Assembly (NCBI GenBank): GCA_025738555.1
Contig: JAOVFP010000008.1
Span: 2,418,001-2,482,000, forward strand
Reading direction: 5' to 3'
DNA length: 64,000 nt
Source: Cyathus striatus
Taxonomy: Eukaryota > Basidiomycota > Agaricomycetes > Agaricales > Nidulariaceae
Part shown: positions 22,309 through 34,241 of the stretch, piece after piece
How positions within the stretch are numbered: the stretch's first letter is position 1
Layout of the letters: each line of letters starts with the position of its first letter
Made by a program: the position numbers and the translations under genes
Notes under the pieces: generated by a model
What the model saw: only the letters and a program-made list of their open reading frames with translations
Told to the model about the DNA's origin: nothing
Database searches by the model: none

Positions 22309-22862
22309 GGTGGTTAGAAAAGTGATTTTTTAGTGCCCAGTGAAGCGATTCAGAGGCCGTTTTTTTGCGGAATCATATCACTATCGATGAAAGCATACTA
22401 AAAATACATTTTTCATGATTTTTACTATTTTTTTATGGCCAAGTGCGAAATTTTTGGGCTAAAAAATCAAAAAAAAATCGGAATTTCGAAAATCTGCTCG
22501 TGGAATATTGTAGATTACATTGTAACTATCCTATTCCGACGATTTTCGGAAGCTAAAAGTCATTTGTGGTTGCTAGAAAATTCACTTATGGTTTTTAGAA
22601 AAGCGATTTTTTAGCGCCCAGTGAAGCGATTCAGAGACCGTTTTTTTGCAGAATCATATTGCTATCAATGAAAGCATACTAAAAATACATTTTTCATGAT
22701 TTTTACTATTTTTTATGGCCAAGTGCCAAATTTTTGGGCTCAAAAATCAAAAAATCGGAATTTCGAAAATCTGCTCATGGAATATTGTAGATTACATCGT
22801 AACTATCCTATTCTGATGATTTTTGGAAGCTAAAAGTTGTTTGTGGTTGCTAGAAAATTCGC
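22309..22862. repeat. Tandem duplication, two copies of about 278 bp
   Basis: GATTTTTTAGYGCCCAGTGA opens each copy (22324 and 22602), and both copies end in TTTGTGGTTGCTAGAAAATT. They differ at scattered sites, mostly C/T. The unit belongs to the right end of the outer mariner-type element. Confidence 0.85.
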
Positions 22863-23046
22863 TTAATAAATTTGTGGTGTTTAAGTGTCGCAAACTGTAG
22901 TATTACATAAACTTAGTTTCACACATTTATGCAAGAAATACTGTTACACCATACCAGCATTATTAGTATAAGATATCTTAGTGTATATATCAAGCACACA
23001 ACTGTACATGGCAGTGTCAGACTGTTTTGGTTAATGGCACCCTCTG

Positions 23047-23180
23047 ATGTTTCCATGTCATGACCACCCATCCACCATTACCCCTCCTCTCCTCTTCTGT
23101 CTCCCCTCTTCCATCTCCCCTCCTCTTCCATCTCCCCTCCTCTTCCACCTCCCCTCCTCCTTTGTCCCTTCCTCCTATTC
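23047..23180. repeat. Pyrimidine-rich simple repeat
   Basis: Repeats of CTCCCCTCCTCTTCCAT and close variants. No gene. Confidence 0.7.
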
Positions 23181-23554
23181 AGACAATGCAACAGGCACAC
23201 ATGAGGCAGACAAGATGCCAGGGCTCACAACATATGGATAAGGGAGACAGAGGGGAGTGAGGGGGACAATGAGGGAGTTGTCCACTCACAGTGCATGCAT
23301 GCTGGTGAGGACATCAATGAGAACAGTGTCCTCTTCCCCCATGTCTTAACCCCACCACATCACCCACCACCCCTGTCCTTCCCTCTGCATCATGATGACA
23401 ACAACAACACATGCCACTGTTTCCATCCCCCCCCTCTGTGTCACAATGATGACGATGACATGATGCCACCCAGCATCCCTATTCTTCCCTCTGTGTTGTG
23501 ATGATGATGATGATGCCATGCCACCATCTCTGTCCCCCCCCCCTCGTCACAAGC

Positions 23555-23925
23555 ATAGCACATAGCAAGGGGGGAGGGAATGCATAGCAAGGGGGGGGGA
23601 ACACATAATGAAGGGGGGGATGCATAACAAAGGGGGGAATGCATAGTGAAGGGGGGGGTGACACATAGTGAGGGGAGCAGAATGCATATCAAGAGGGGGG
23701 GGATGCATAGCAAGGGGGGGGGTAAGGCATAGTGAGGGGAGTGGAACACATAGCAAGGGGGGATGCATAGCAAGGGGGGGGACACATAGCAAGTGGGGGA
23801 TGGATAAAAACAAGAATGCATGGTGAGGGGGGACACATAGTGAGTGGGGGATGGATAATAACAGGGACACATAGCAAGGGGGGGACACATAGCAAGGGCA
23901 GGGTGCACAGTGAGGGGGGCAATGA
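23555..23925. repeat. G-tract minisatellite, about 14-16 units
   Basis: Units of about 20-28 bp of the form ACACATAGCAAGGGGGGG or ATGCATAGTGAGGGGGG, with runs of 4-8 G at each unit. Four or more closely spaced G runs per strand give G-quadruplex potential. Open frames across it are repeat artefacts. Confidence 0.8.
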
Positions 23926-24124
23926 CAGGAGGCTTAATTACTTTAATAATAATATACAATGTTTTGTTCTTGCACACCATTATAATACATTTCATTGATA
24001 ACTCACTTGGACTAGTGAAGCATATTGTGTACTATTAACACATTTGCACAAGTGATCTGTGCCCATCTTATTCTGTTAACATATTTGTGTAAGTGATGCA
24101 TGCTGTATAAACTTATCTCCACAA

Positions 24125-24385
24125 ATACATTTTTTTTGTAGGAAATGTCATATATTTCATGTGAATTTCATATTTAAATTTCACTTAGTTTTCACTTAAA
24201 CTTCACTTAGATTTCACCAAATTTTTGTGATTTTGGAACATCCTAGATGAAGGTGAAAGTCATGTGGAATTCACATGTTTTCACATGAATTTCATGTGAA
24301 AATGTTACTTCAATGTGTATTTCATGTGAAATTCACATGAATTTCACTCCTTCACATGAAGTTTAGGTGAAAGGGTGGGGGAGGG
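24125..24385. repeat. Self-complementary TTTCATGTGAA/TTCACATGAAA repeat
   Basis: Dense short inverted words (TTCACATGAATTTCATGTGAA is a palindrome) and several AGTTTCACTTA-like words. It may be a fold-back element, but I could not fix termini. Confidence 0.5.
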
Positions 24386-25149
24386 ATAAGTACTGCACTA
24401 ACACAATAATTTTATGTATTACTTATCCAGCAGCAAGTACATCTGTTGCTTACTAATATTTCCCTTATTCAAACAACTGCAAGCAAGGGTTTTCATCAAC
24501 AATGTTGATGCTTCCAAGTCTGAATCCATACCCCATAATCCATTGGTATCCAAATACTGTATCAATTTGAATGATTCAGCACCCCTCAAAGAGCATGACA
24601 GGCTCAACCAAGTGGACATTTCATCAACCTGGGGCATACAGCATGACACATGAAAATTTTTGGCATATATGTCAATGTGTGTGTTACATGTCATAGAATT
24701 TTAGTACAGATACATTAAATTGTGCAATAGCTTAGCTGTAAATGCATCTAAACATGCTTAGAATTGAAAATTTAGAGGAAAAATCCATGAAATTTTAAAT
24801 TCATGACTGCTAAACCTTTCATCAGTTGCCTTCATGACACATGTAAGGGTGATAGGCAGGTTAAGGCCTAAACAAAGAAATATTATATGAGTTGTTGAAT
24901 GTCCATTTGACTGAGGAGTTCTAAGGTGTGCAAAAGTGTGACTAGTAATGAAGCAGGGTTGGTGGAATGTAGAGATAGAGAGAAAACTTCGAAATAAGGT
25001 TCAAACATGAAGACTTGACAGTTTTTCAAGATTGAAATGGTAAAACGATAGCTGAGAGCAATAGTAACAACCTAAAGGCAAAAGCAGAGACTCAAAACTT
25101 GACTGAGAGTGGGGAATAATTCGCTGAGTTGAGGGGGGGGGTATATACA
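24386..25149. other. Unassigned sequence
   Basis: Frames of 80-90 residues occur on both strands near 24414-24694, but neither resembles a family I know. The rest lacks coding character. Confidence 0.35.
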
Positions 25150-25151
25150 TA

Positions 25152-26037
25152 TGGAGCAGTTCACCTAAACACCACTACTTTTGTACAAGATAAATTGCTC
25201 ACTCATATTTTAACCGACTCTTTATTTGTCTTACAGAAATGTTTGTATTGAGGATATGAATAAAACTGTAAGACAGATTTTTCTGAAAGTCAAAACTATG
25301 TGAGATATTTTTCTTTGTTTGAAAGATTTTGGCCACCTTATGTAATGAATACCTAATTAGGGAATTATATTATGTAATATATCAAATGTACAGGCCATTC
25401 AACGCCAATCTCCCAGCTTTTCACCAATTCCTCCCCCTCAAGCTCACTGAACTCATCATCACAATTGGTTTCAGAGCTTTAAATTCCTGTGTTATCCTTC
25501 CTTTAAGTTGATTTTTATTTACTTGTAGGACTCAAAGATACAAAGCTCAACCCAACTTGGTTCTCCAAAGTGATTACCTTCGCTGTTTACAGAGAGAAGT
25601 TGGAACAAATTGAATAAAGTAGTGATGGTCTTCTCTCTGATTCTCAGAACAATTTATGTTGTATTTGAATTCGTGAGCTCTTTGCCATGCTGAATGTGTC
25701 ACTTGGTATGCTAATGGAATTGATTCTGGTTGCTATTGCCACTGGTTGCTTCCAGTGTTGGAAGCTTATGCCATTTTGTGGTAGCTTTATCAGCCTTTGC
25801 TGACTGCGTGCATATGATAGTTTCTCAAGCTGTTCTTCTTATATTGACCCATGGTATGTGTACATATATAGGAATTAGGAGTAACAGCAAAAACCTCTTT
25901 GCCTGTACTATGTATGTAGTAATATTTGCATGTTACAAGCATAGCGCCAGCATGCCTTGCAGGCGCTTAAATTAATGTTGTTCAGACAGTAAATTGGCCA
26001 CTATACAAAAGTAGCAGTGTTTAGGTGAACTGCTCCA
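25152..26037. mobile_element. TA-flanked MITE, 886 bp
   Basis: Terminal inverted repeats of about 37 bp begin TGGAGCAGTTCACCTAAACA at the left with the complement at the right. TA occurs on both sides (25150-25151 and 26038-26039). The interior has no recognisable transposase. Confidence 0.8.
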
Positions 26038-26039
26038 TA

Positions 26040-26828
26040 GATTATACAGAAAGTAGAATATGGACTTTACTTAACAAGGAAAGGTTGAAAAACAGAGATT
26101 AATAGTCTTGAGATTGAAGATTGGTGTATTTTAAATGGTATGGTATGAAACAGTAAGTGTAACGATGAATCGAAGAAAAATTTGAAGAGTGAAACTTCAT
26201 CACTAAATTTGGGCAGACTGGATGAGGCTTTGTAAGGAATTATGATCTGCTGTAATCATCATGAGGTTGCCCAAGATTATAACCAAAATCATAACTCATT
26301 ATATGCAGGTATTATGCACTAACAACTTTCATAATCATCATGATTCCTCACAATATTAGAGAAGATCATAAGCCAAATGTGATATGATGTTGTCATCATG
26401 CACTGTCATAAGTAAACTCCGATATTGTTCTCAACACATGAAGAAGGAGTAAGCTGATTAAAACATAATGCAAGCGATTTCATATCATGATGACCTGCTG
26501 AGACAAACTTAATATAATTCTAACAACACGAGCCCTCATGAGGTTGACAAAAGATAAGAAAGAGTTACAATGTTGTTGAAAGGTACCCAGCAAATTATAA
26601 TACAGCTTCAAGTGTATAACAGATTAACAAGCCTATTGTAATATGATGACGAAAGCATTATGTTGCATTCAATATATTCATTTAGTAATAATCAGCTCGC
26701 AATTTGGAGATGCAGTTCACAATTATATCACAATCCATTGACAACTACTGCAAGTACAGGAATACTAGTATGCAACACATGACTCCGAGTCTGATACTAT
26801 ATTATATTACTGTACTATTGCACAAAAT
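26040..26828. other. Unassigned sequence downstream of the DUF6698 gene
   Basis: Recurrent AATCATCATGA and ATCATGATGA words occur between 26255 and 26500. They could be subterminal repeats of the element that carries the neighbouring genes. No gene seen. Confidence 0.35.
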
Positions 26829-28470
26829 TCAAGCACCATGTCCATGTGTAGCAGCCCTCTGTGCATGAAGCATTTCCCGAGACCTTGACAGAGTGTCCAT
26901 AGGACTCCCAACTGCCAAAGGCAAGGTAGGGAATATCTTTCTATAATAAGTGCAAAGAACAGTTAAATTTGGAACCATAGTTGTTTATATAAGCATGCAC
27001 CGGTTCCACCACAAAAGCAACTCACGAGTGGCAACCTCATTGCACAAGCTGGAAGTGTTCTCAAAGTAATCAATGATAAAATTATAGAATGCTGGGTAAT
27101 TGAATCCCTCATATTCGACAGTCCAGCTAGCTGCGCTAGATAGAGAAAAATGAACCTGAGCAAGTGCTACTATCAATAATTATTAATGAGCATTAAAAAT
27201 TAAGACATACTTGAACTGTGATGTAAGTAATTGCCCTTGGCGTGACAGATCGCATATGAAGCAAGGAAGCAACATCTTGACGCTTTGGTTGATTGTGACC
27301 ATTCAACCTATGCATCCTGACAGCGCGAGTACTTCCCTCCACATCGGAATCATTCTCTTCTTCATGAATGTTGCCCCTGGCTGATGCAGGAGATGTAAAG
27401 ATGTGCTTAAATGCCTATAGAAGATGTTATCATTGACTTATCAACAAGAAATACATAGAAAATTTCAAGTACCTTAACCAGAAGATCACTCTTAAGAAAC
27501 CCATGCTCCAAATTGTTGGGGTGTGCAATGTACCTGCGATAAAGAAACAGTGGGAAAAAGCTTTGACCAAGCGAGTAGCAAGGATTGTCTCCAGCCCTTA
27601 TCCTGTTTCATACTCTAATCAAGCAGTTAATATAAGTAGCGACATATGTACAACATAAAAACATACGTCATATCTTCCCAGTCTAAACCAACAGGACACA
27701 GAAGAAGGCCAATCATGTCATGTTGGATTTCTCGATTTGAATGATCTTCAGGATCAAGGAGGGGGATAGGTGTGACTGCACTTCCATTGATCCAGCCTGC
27801 CACTGCGCTCTTCAGCTCTTTCGTGTCATGAGCATGTGCATCATTGGCCTTGCGCTCGAGCTAGTATAAACTCTGAAGTTAGTATTGAATGCAAATAGTA
27901 CTGATGAGGTACTTACATTGGTAAAGAAGGCATCGAGGTCTTCAGGATCCAAGGTAAGGGCATTGTCGAGGCCAGGTATCAACTGGTGCAGAGCTCGAAA
28001 CGAAGCATGGTCACGTGCACGTCTTCAACAAACTATGTCAAACAAAGTGAATGCAAAGTGAAATTCAATTCAACGTACTCGACTTTCACCACAGCAACCT
28101 GTTCTGGCATAAGGCCAAGAAAAAATGATTCATCCTCATCATCTCCATCTCCAGCAATGGAAAGCTCATGGAGATCCGAGTTCAACATGATCTCTTGCAT
28201 ACTCCCATAGAGTGAAACAATCCTACGGATTCCCCTTCCTAGACCAGAGGGGGATGTAACTCTGTATCAAAATGTAAGTCATCTTTTAATGCATGACATA
28301 TAGTATACTTACCTCTTCTGTTTCATTGCTTCCTTCTGGTTAGCCTTCTCGGTCATTGCAGCTAAAAGGCACTTGTACTTCAGAATCTCAGCTTGAGGAG
28401 ACAGTGGCTCATTATCGGAGATGTTATCAGAGACATTCACAATTCTGGATGGTTCAGGCATCAAGGACAT
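26829..28470 (-). CDS. DUF6698-family protein
   Basis: Start ATG at 28470 (MSLMPEPSRIVNVSDN). The N-terminal exon has a short helical segment (EILKYKCLLAAMTEKANQKE). After introns the core reads LNSDLHELSIAGD, ALHQLIPGLDNAL, ERKANDAHAHDTKELKSAVA, IQHDMIGLLLCPVGLDWED, IRAGDNPCYSLG and HGFLKSDLLVKAFKHIFTSP. It then has HFSLSSAASWTVEYEGFNY and CNEVATRELLLWWNR. This order is characteristic of DUF6698, a family of unknown function often expanded near transposons in agaricomycetes. Introns of about 50 bp join the exons; the last ends at a TGA at 26829-26831. I saw no premature stop, so it may be intact. It is head-to-head with the Plavaka transposase beginning near 29.16 kb, mirroring the DUF6532/Plavaka pair at 15 kb. 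Confidence 0.72.
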
Positions 28471-28529
28471 GGAGTATGAGTAGATGGATGAAGGAAAGTG
28501 GCGTGAGGGAAATGAGAAACAGACTGAAC

Positions 28530-28536
28530 TTTTATA
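28530..28536 (-). promoter_or_regulatory. TATA box of the DUF6698 gene
   Basis: TATAAAA on the minus strand about 60 bp upstream of the chosen ATG at 28470, which supports that start over upstream alternatives such as the ATG at 28874. Confidence 0.5.
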
Positions 28537-29159
28537 AGGTACTCCCATCCTTATCACAGCTGATAAATTCTAATGTTCCCGGTAGGGAGCTTGTAATCAA
28601 TCATCTGCAATGCTTTCAAGACAAATTCATATTCCAACCGAAATATCAAATGCAAGTTGCCCTGACAACCTGCGATAATGATTAATGTGAGTCACAGTTG
28701 CCACTGCATGACCACGCAAATGTGTATGCAGCCTCTTTACAGGAGTTGGGTCCAAGCGCTGCAAGTAGACACCAGTGAGCATTGGAGCTAAGGTATGCAC
28801 TTTATAACTTCAATAAAATAGGAACTCACTGCTACATCTAAGCGAGCTGTGAGTGCATCTGACTCCTGAGACATTGTGAGTTGCTGTTAGTTGATGCATG
28901 ATCACTCCAGTTCTTCTGATCCCAATCACATTTCCCTTCCCTTTTTCAGGGCCAATGTCACCTCTAGACCTCTATGGACATCAGGTAGTCTGCTATTTCA
29001 ACTTTGCTGTGCGGTTGCAAAACTAAGTTCTAACTGCACAGCCATAGGTTTTGACTTCCAGCACGCGGCCCTCCTGTCTTTGTCCATTCATACATCATCC
29101 ACACCCGCTGTCCTTGGAGTATTGTGCTTCAATGCATGTATTCTACCGTGTTTTCGTTA
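28537..29159. other. Divergent promoter region between DUF6698 gene and second Plavaka
   Basis: Contains a short minus-strand ATG frame at 28874 (MSQESDALTARLDVA) ending at a GTGAGT donor, which might be a first exon of an alternative transcript. Otherwise non-coding. Confidence 0.35.
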
Positions 29160-32100
29160 TATATTTGTTCTTAATGCTATTTTCATGCTCAACAAAATGC
29201 TCTGAGACATTTGAAACCTGGAAATCGCTTAAATTGCATCAGAAGTCTTGTGATGGATATCGGAAATCGGGTGTTCATGCACAAATTGTGTGACAGTCTG
29301 TTGTTGCATCCAAGAAGAAGAAACAATTAGCATTGAAGGATAGAAAGGAGAAAGCACAGGAGAGCAAAGCGAAAGATTGTGTTAGTACTTTGTTATTTTG
29401 AACTCAAATTCCTTTTAACCAGATAGCACATAGTCTACCATAGAAAATCCTAATGTAGCTCCAGTAGCAGCTGTTGTCACTGACGGCATGAACATAGATA
29501 TTCAAGTACAATACTCAGCTCTGGGTTCATCAAATCAGGATAATCAACCAATTACACCACCACCTGTCATCATCCCGCGTTCACCCTCTCCACTCATTCG
29601 GAGCGCTCACATTGGCAGGGGTACACTCCCCAGAAGATACCATGACATTCTTCCCGAGCCCCCTATATCAACACTCACTGGGCATGAGGACCATGAACCA
29701 CTGGCTAGTAGTGTGATTCCATGTGTTATCTTAATTGTTCATGACCATATACGAACAGCAGTGAATACCTTTGGCATATGGCGTGAGTATCTACACCGCC
29801 CTTCCCATGATCCAGATGCTACTGTCACACTGAATGATCTGTTATCCTCACCTCGCACTGTTAGCCCAGCTGAGACACCACCTACACCAGAAGTGGAAAC
29901 TTCTGATTTCATATTACATGCCAATGAAAGTGTATCACTACTTATGGACTGGCAAAATAGCGGAAGTGCAACAAAATTGGATGGAGAAATGAACCAGCTA
30001 GTGAAGGATGTACTGCTGAATCCTGAATTCAAATTGTCAGATATTCAAGAGTTTTCTGCTCATCGTGAAAATCAGCGAACCAATAAAGCAGACAAGTCAC
30101 CCTTACTCAATTCATTTCAGGAGACCAGTGTACCAATTGAAGTACCATCTGGCAATCCAGATGTTCCTTCATGCACTTTTTTCATTCCAGGGCTTCATAG
30201 TCGAAATCTTCTTGGGATCATTCACGCTGCTTTTTCGAATCCTTTAGCATCAAAATTCCACTTCTCACCCTATAAACTATTTCACAAATCATCAGCCACT
30301 GGGGAGGATCAACGAATTTACTCTGAGGTATATGACTCAGATGTATTTATAGAGGAGCACGATAAAGTTCAATGGGCTCCAGTTCCTCCTGATGATCCAG
30401 ATTGTAAGCGGGAAAAAGTTGTCGCTGCTCTCATGTTCTGGTCAGATGCTACTCACTTGGCAAATTTTGGAAATGCAAAGCTCTGGCCGATTTATATGTA
30501 TTTCGGCAACCTTTCAAAATACATTCATTCACAGCCATCACAAATGGCATCAGCATGCCATCACGTTGCATATATACCTTCAATCCCGGATTCATTTCAA
30601 GACTTTCTGTCAAAATTTCATTCAAAGTGGAGTACACAGAAGAAGGATATTCTTACGCATTGCCGTCATGAGCTCATGCATGCTGTATGGCGTATACTAC
30701 TTGATGAAGCTTTTATTCATGCATGTAAGTATGGGATCATTATCAAGTGTTTTGATGGAGTAGAGTGACACATATATCCTCATATTTTTACTTATTCGGC
30801 TGATTATCCTGAAAAGTATGTACTTTCTACTTATACATTCATATTCCACTGATATTTTTATACCAGAGTCCTTCTCGCAACTATCCGTGACAAGGGTCTA
30901 TGTCCATGTCCTCATTGCCTTGTTCAAAAGTCGAAGTTGGACTTGATGGGCCTGTTTCAAGATATGAGATCCCGTTTATGCAATGCTCATGTGTTTCTCA
31001 AGGATGCTGTTGTTCTCAGCCATGACTGGATTTACTGACTAGCTCGAGGAATTGGAAGTGCGGCTGTAACAAGACTGCTAAAGCCAACATCTTCAGTTCC
31101 TACACTGGTATGTACCCTAGAGATTTTCTTCAAGCCGGCTTTCATATTTAATGCTAAATATTCTAGAATTCCTTTGTCGAGAAACTAGGAGATGATTTTA
31201 ATGTCTCAAGAATGTTGGTTGTTGATTTTATGCATGAATTCGAGCTTGGAGTTTGGAAAACCTTATTCATGCACCTTATTCGTTTACTCTATGCTGCAGC
31301 ACCAAATGGTAGTTTGGTGGCTGAATTAGACCGTCGGTAAGTAAGTATTATAACATTAGTGATCAATACTAACAGTCTGAGAACAGTAGATTTCATGAAG
31401 TCCCGACATTTGGAATTGATACTATTCGAAAGTTTTCAACCAATGCATCAGAAATGAAGAAGCTTGCAGCTCGTGACTTTGAGGATTTACTTCAGGTATG
31501 TTGTACTATATTACTGTAGTTTTAGCTACTAACATTGAATCTAAATCCGAAATAACTTTTTAGTGTGCAATTCCAGCGTTCAAAGGTCTTTTAGAAGAGC
31601 CGCATAACAGGCATCTCATGAAGTTGTTATACCGTACTGCTGAATGGCATTCTTTTGCAAAACTTTGACTTCATAGTGACTCTACGCTAGATCATTTAAA
31701 TCTCCTCACGAAGGAGTTTGGCCAGTTGATGCGCAAGTTTTGTGATTTCACCTGCAGCGAGTTTGTTACAGTTGAGCTTCCCAAGGAAGCTGAAGCTCGA
31801 ACTCGCCGAAACCAAAGTTCTAGCACTGTAAAAATGAATCACACTACATCAACAACAAGCAGTACTAGGAAGCCACGTTCTCTTAACTTGTCTACCTATA
31901 AATGGCATGCCATCAGTGACTATGTCCATACTATTCGTCTATTTGGGGCATCAGATTCATATTCTACACAGATTGTGAGACCACAATCTTTGATATCTTG
32001 ATTTTAACCTGATTATATTTAGGGAGAACAAGCACATAGGCGCGTAAAACGATTTTATGGTTTAACAAATAAACATAATGCAACAAGACAAATTGCAAAG

Positions 32101-33316
32101 CTCTACCGCAGAAATGAAAAGGCTGAGCATCGGCGCACTCATGGCGAACAGAGCAGCCTAGAAGAACGATCTAATGATTTAGATATTCATTATGTGGTGT
32201 CTAGTTCAAAGAACCATCCTGTAGAGTTATTTTCATTTGTTAGAAACAACGCTGCAGATCCGGCAGTAGAGGTATGGCTTGTTTCATATGGTTTAACCGT
32301 TTATATCTAAGGTTCATTTTATATCGTCAGAACTTCATTCCTAAACTCCAGGAACATATTCTAGGAAAGCTGTTAAAACGCCAGTTCAACGGTGACACTT
32401 ATGGCGAGTTTTCAGACGAAGACAGGAATTCTGTTCATTTTGTCAGAAACAAAATCTATTCTGTGCAGACTCTTCGAATAAATTATACGACCTACGACAT
32501 ACGGTGTAGCCAGGATGTTATTAATCCTGACCATCATGCTGATGTTATGGTATGCCCTCCGGAAGGAGCCAGTAATCAAACATACTGGTACGCTCGTGTC
32601 CTCAAGATTTTCCATGCAACCATTTGGTGTAGTCACCCAGATGCCGAAACGGTTGATGCAGTTAATATATCATTCCTGTGGGTGCGATGGTTTGGCGACG
32701 AATATGGTTATACAGCTGGATTCTGCCAAGGAAGACTTCCTAAGATTGGATTTGTACCATCTGATGATCCCTATGCATTCGGATTTCTCGACCCAGCTCT
32801 TGTAGTCCGCAGCTCCCACTTGATCCCAGCCTTTGTAGATGGACACACAAAAGAGCTTCTCCCCATCGAATCCACACTGGGTCGTAAAAGTGGTCTAAAT
32901 GAAGACTGGACTAACTATTATGTTGGAATGTAAGCCAGGTCCTTGAATTCTGATAACATGTACTTACATTCTAATTTAATCCACGTAGATTTGCTGACCG
33001 TGATATGACAATGCGACATTTTGGTGGTGGTGTGGGCCATTTGATGAATTCGCCAACTGAAACCCGCACTGAACCGGATGAGGATCTCGCGGAGGATGAT
33101 GAAGAGCCAATGGATGATGGCACCACTGAAGATGACGACCTCACCAGGGAACAGGTATGGGATAATAATGAGCCTGAGGTTCCTTTGAGTTCTCCGGAAT
33201 TACAGTTAGGAGGAGACATGTTAGACGACAGTTCAGACGACAATGATTCAGATGGCGTTGAGGGCAGTAACGACACGTCATCCGAAGACGACGAGGATGG
33301 ATACGCGAGCTTATGA
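29160..33316 (+). pseudogene. Second Plavaka transposase, at least four in-frame TGA codons
   Basis: Plus-strand relic. The N-terminal exon holds a C2H2 finger (C..CSETFETWKSLKLHQKSC). The large exon from 29488 includes LGIIHAAFSNPLASKFHF, ALMFWSDATHLANFG, LWPIYMYFGNLSKYIHSQPS and VAYIPSIPDSFQDFL. Later exons give the TYSADYPEK block, PCPHCLVQKSKLD, VDFMHEFELGVWKTLFMHL, a HEVPTFGIDTIRKF block and, at 32.3-32.9 kb, RINYTTYDIRCSQDVINP and FLWVRWFGDE, then an acidic tail ending near 33316. These are Plavaka blocks in the expected order; probable catalytic Asp residues are in SDAT and DFMHE. TGA codons break the frame at 29291-29293, 30766-30768, 31036-31038 and 31666-31668, some where relatives have Arg. 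Clear termini of this element were not found. Confidence 0.8.
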
Positions 33317-33982
33317 TTATGTACTGGATATAATAACACGGCTCGCTCATAACGGGTTGTATTCATCAATGAGTAGCATATTATCAATATATCTACCTAC
33401 TATATCGATATCATATTGCTAATACTATTATAATCTATCGATAATATTTTTCGTTACTTACAATGAATGATAAGTAAGGCCCTATATTTAAACCACTGGT
33501 GAGCGCCATGTAATCCTCACCACTACCTCACAATAAGTAGCGAGATAGCAATCAGATCTTCACAACATCATGACAAGTTCACAATATGATGTACACGGCA
33601 TAAACTATTATAATCGCTCATAACACACAACCGAGCTTAGCATCAAATAATGATCAACATAATGGCATACAATTGTTTCACGGATTTACTGATGTTAGGG
33701 AGAAATATTTGGAGCGAGGACACAGCCACTGGTAGGGTGAACTGCGGTATTTAGTGGCTCTTGGTAGCACACAATACTGACAATCTTGTGTTCTTGATGC
33801 GTAATAGCGGTGTTTGGAGAGGATTTAGTGTCGGAGGAAAGTGTGGGAGGGGACAAGTGTGAGGGGGAGAACAAACATGGATAGTGCGCTGCTGCACGTA
33901 CGGCTAGATTTGATATTGTTATCTTCGCGATATTGGTCACGTGATCTGGGCAAACGCAGCCCGTAAAATGCTACGTTTTATA
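33317..33982. other. Non-coding 3' region ending at the helicase element's target duplication
   Basis: No gene recognised. Probably the 3' arm of the second Plavaka element. The last nine bases (33974-33982, CGTTTTATA) are the left target duplication of the next element. Confidence 0.5.
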
Positions 33983-34203
33983 TAGACCGGTAGCCGGTCG
34001 GTCTCGTGACAAGTCACGTTATATGAACGATTGAATCGTATCGATATACCGACCGGTCCAACTCGTCGAATTTTGGCGTACTAAACCTTATGTTCACAGA
34101 CGCTTCCTTTTTTGGATTTTCAGAACAACTCCTTGTCACGTCCCCCTTCTGCTTTACACTCGCTCTGTCCCTCCTTCCTCCGTCCCTCCTGTTTCTCTCC
34201 TCT
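33983..34203 (+). repeat. Left 221-bp terminal inverted repeat
   Basis: Starts TAGACCGGTAGCCGGTCGGT; the outer 20 bp is itself near-palindromic. The inner half becomes pyrimidine-rich (CTCCTTCCTCCGTCCCTCC), resembling a fungal promoter, and ends 38 bp before the helicase ATG at 34242. Confidence 0.9.
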
Positions 34204-34241
34204 TATGTACTATATACTCACTACCATTAACATCAATCATA

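Larger units (their letters stand above)
20188..22897. mobile_element. Tc1/mariner-type element (outer), 2.71 kb
   Basis: Terminal inverted repeats of about 30 bp start CAGTTTGCGACACTTAAACA (left) with the complement at the right end. TA dinucleotides flank both sides (20186-20187 and 22898-22899). It contains the C-terminal part of a degraded minus-strand transposase at the left, a second element of the same broad family nested inside (21109-22295), and a tandem duplication at its right end. Non-autonomous. Confidence 0.85.

Noticed and set aside
23441..23995. Long Pro/Cys/Tyr-rich minus-strand frames
   Set aside because: They run through the G-tract minisatellite and exist in three frames. 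No gene features.
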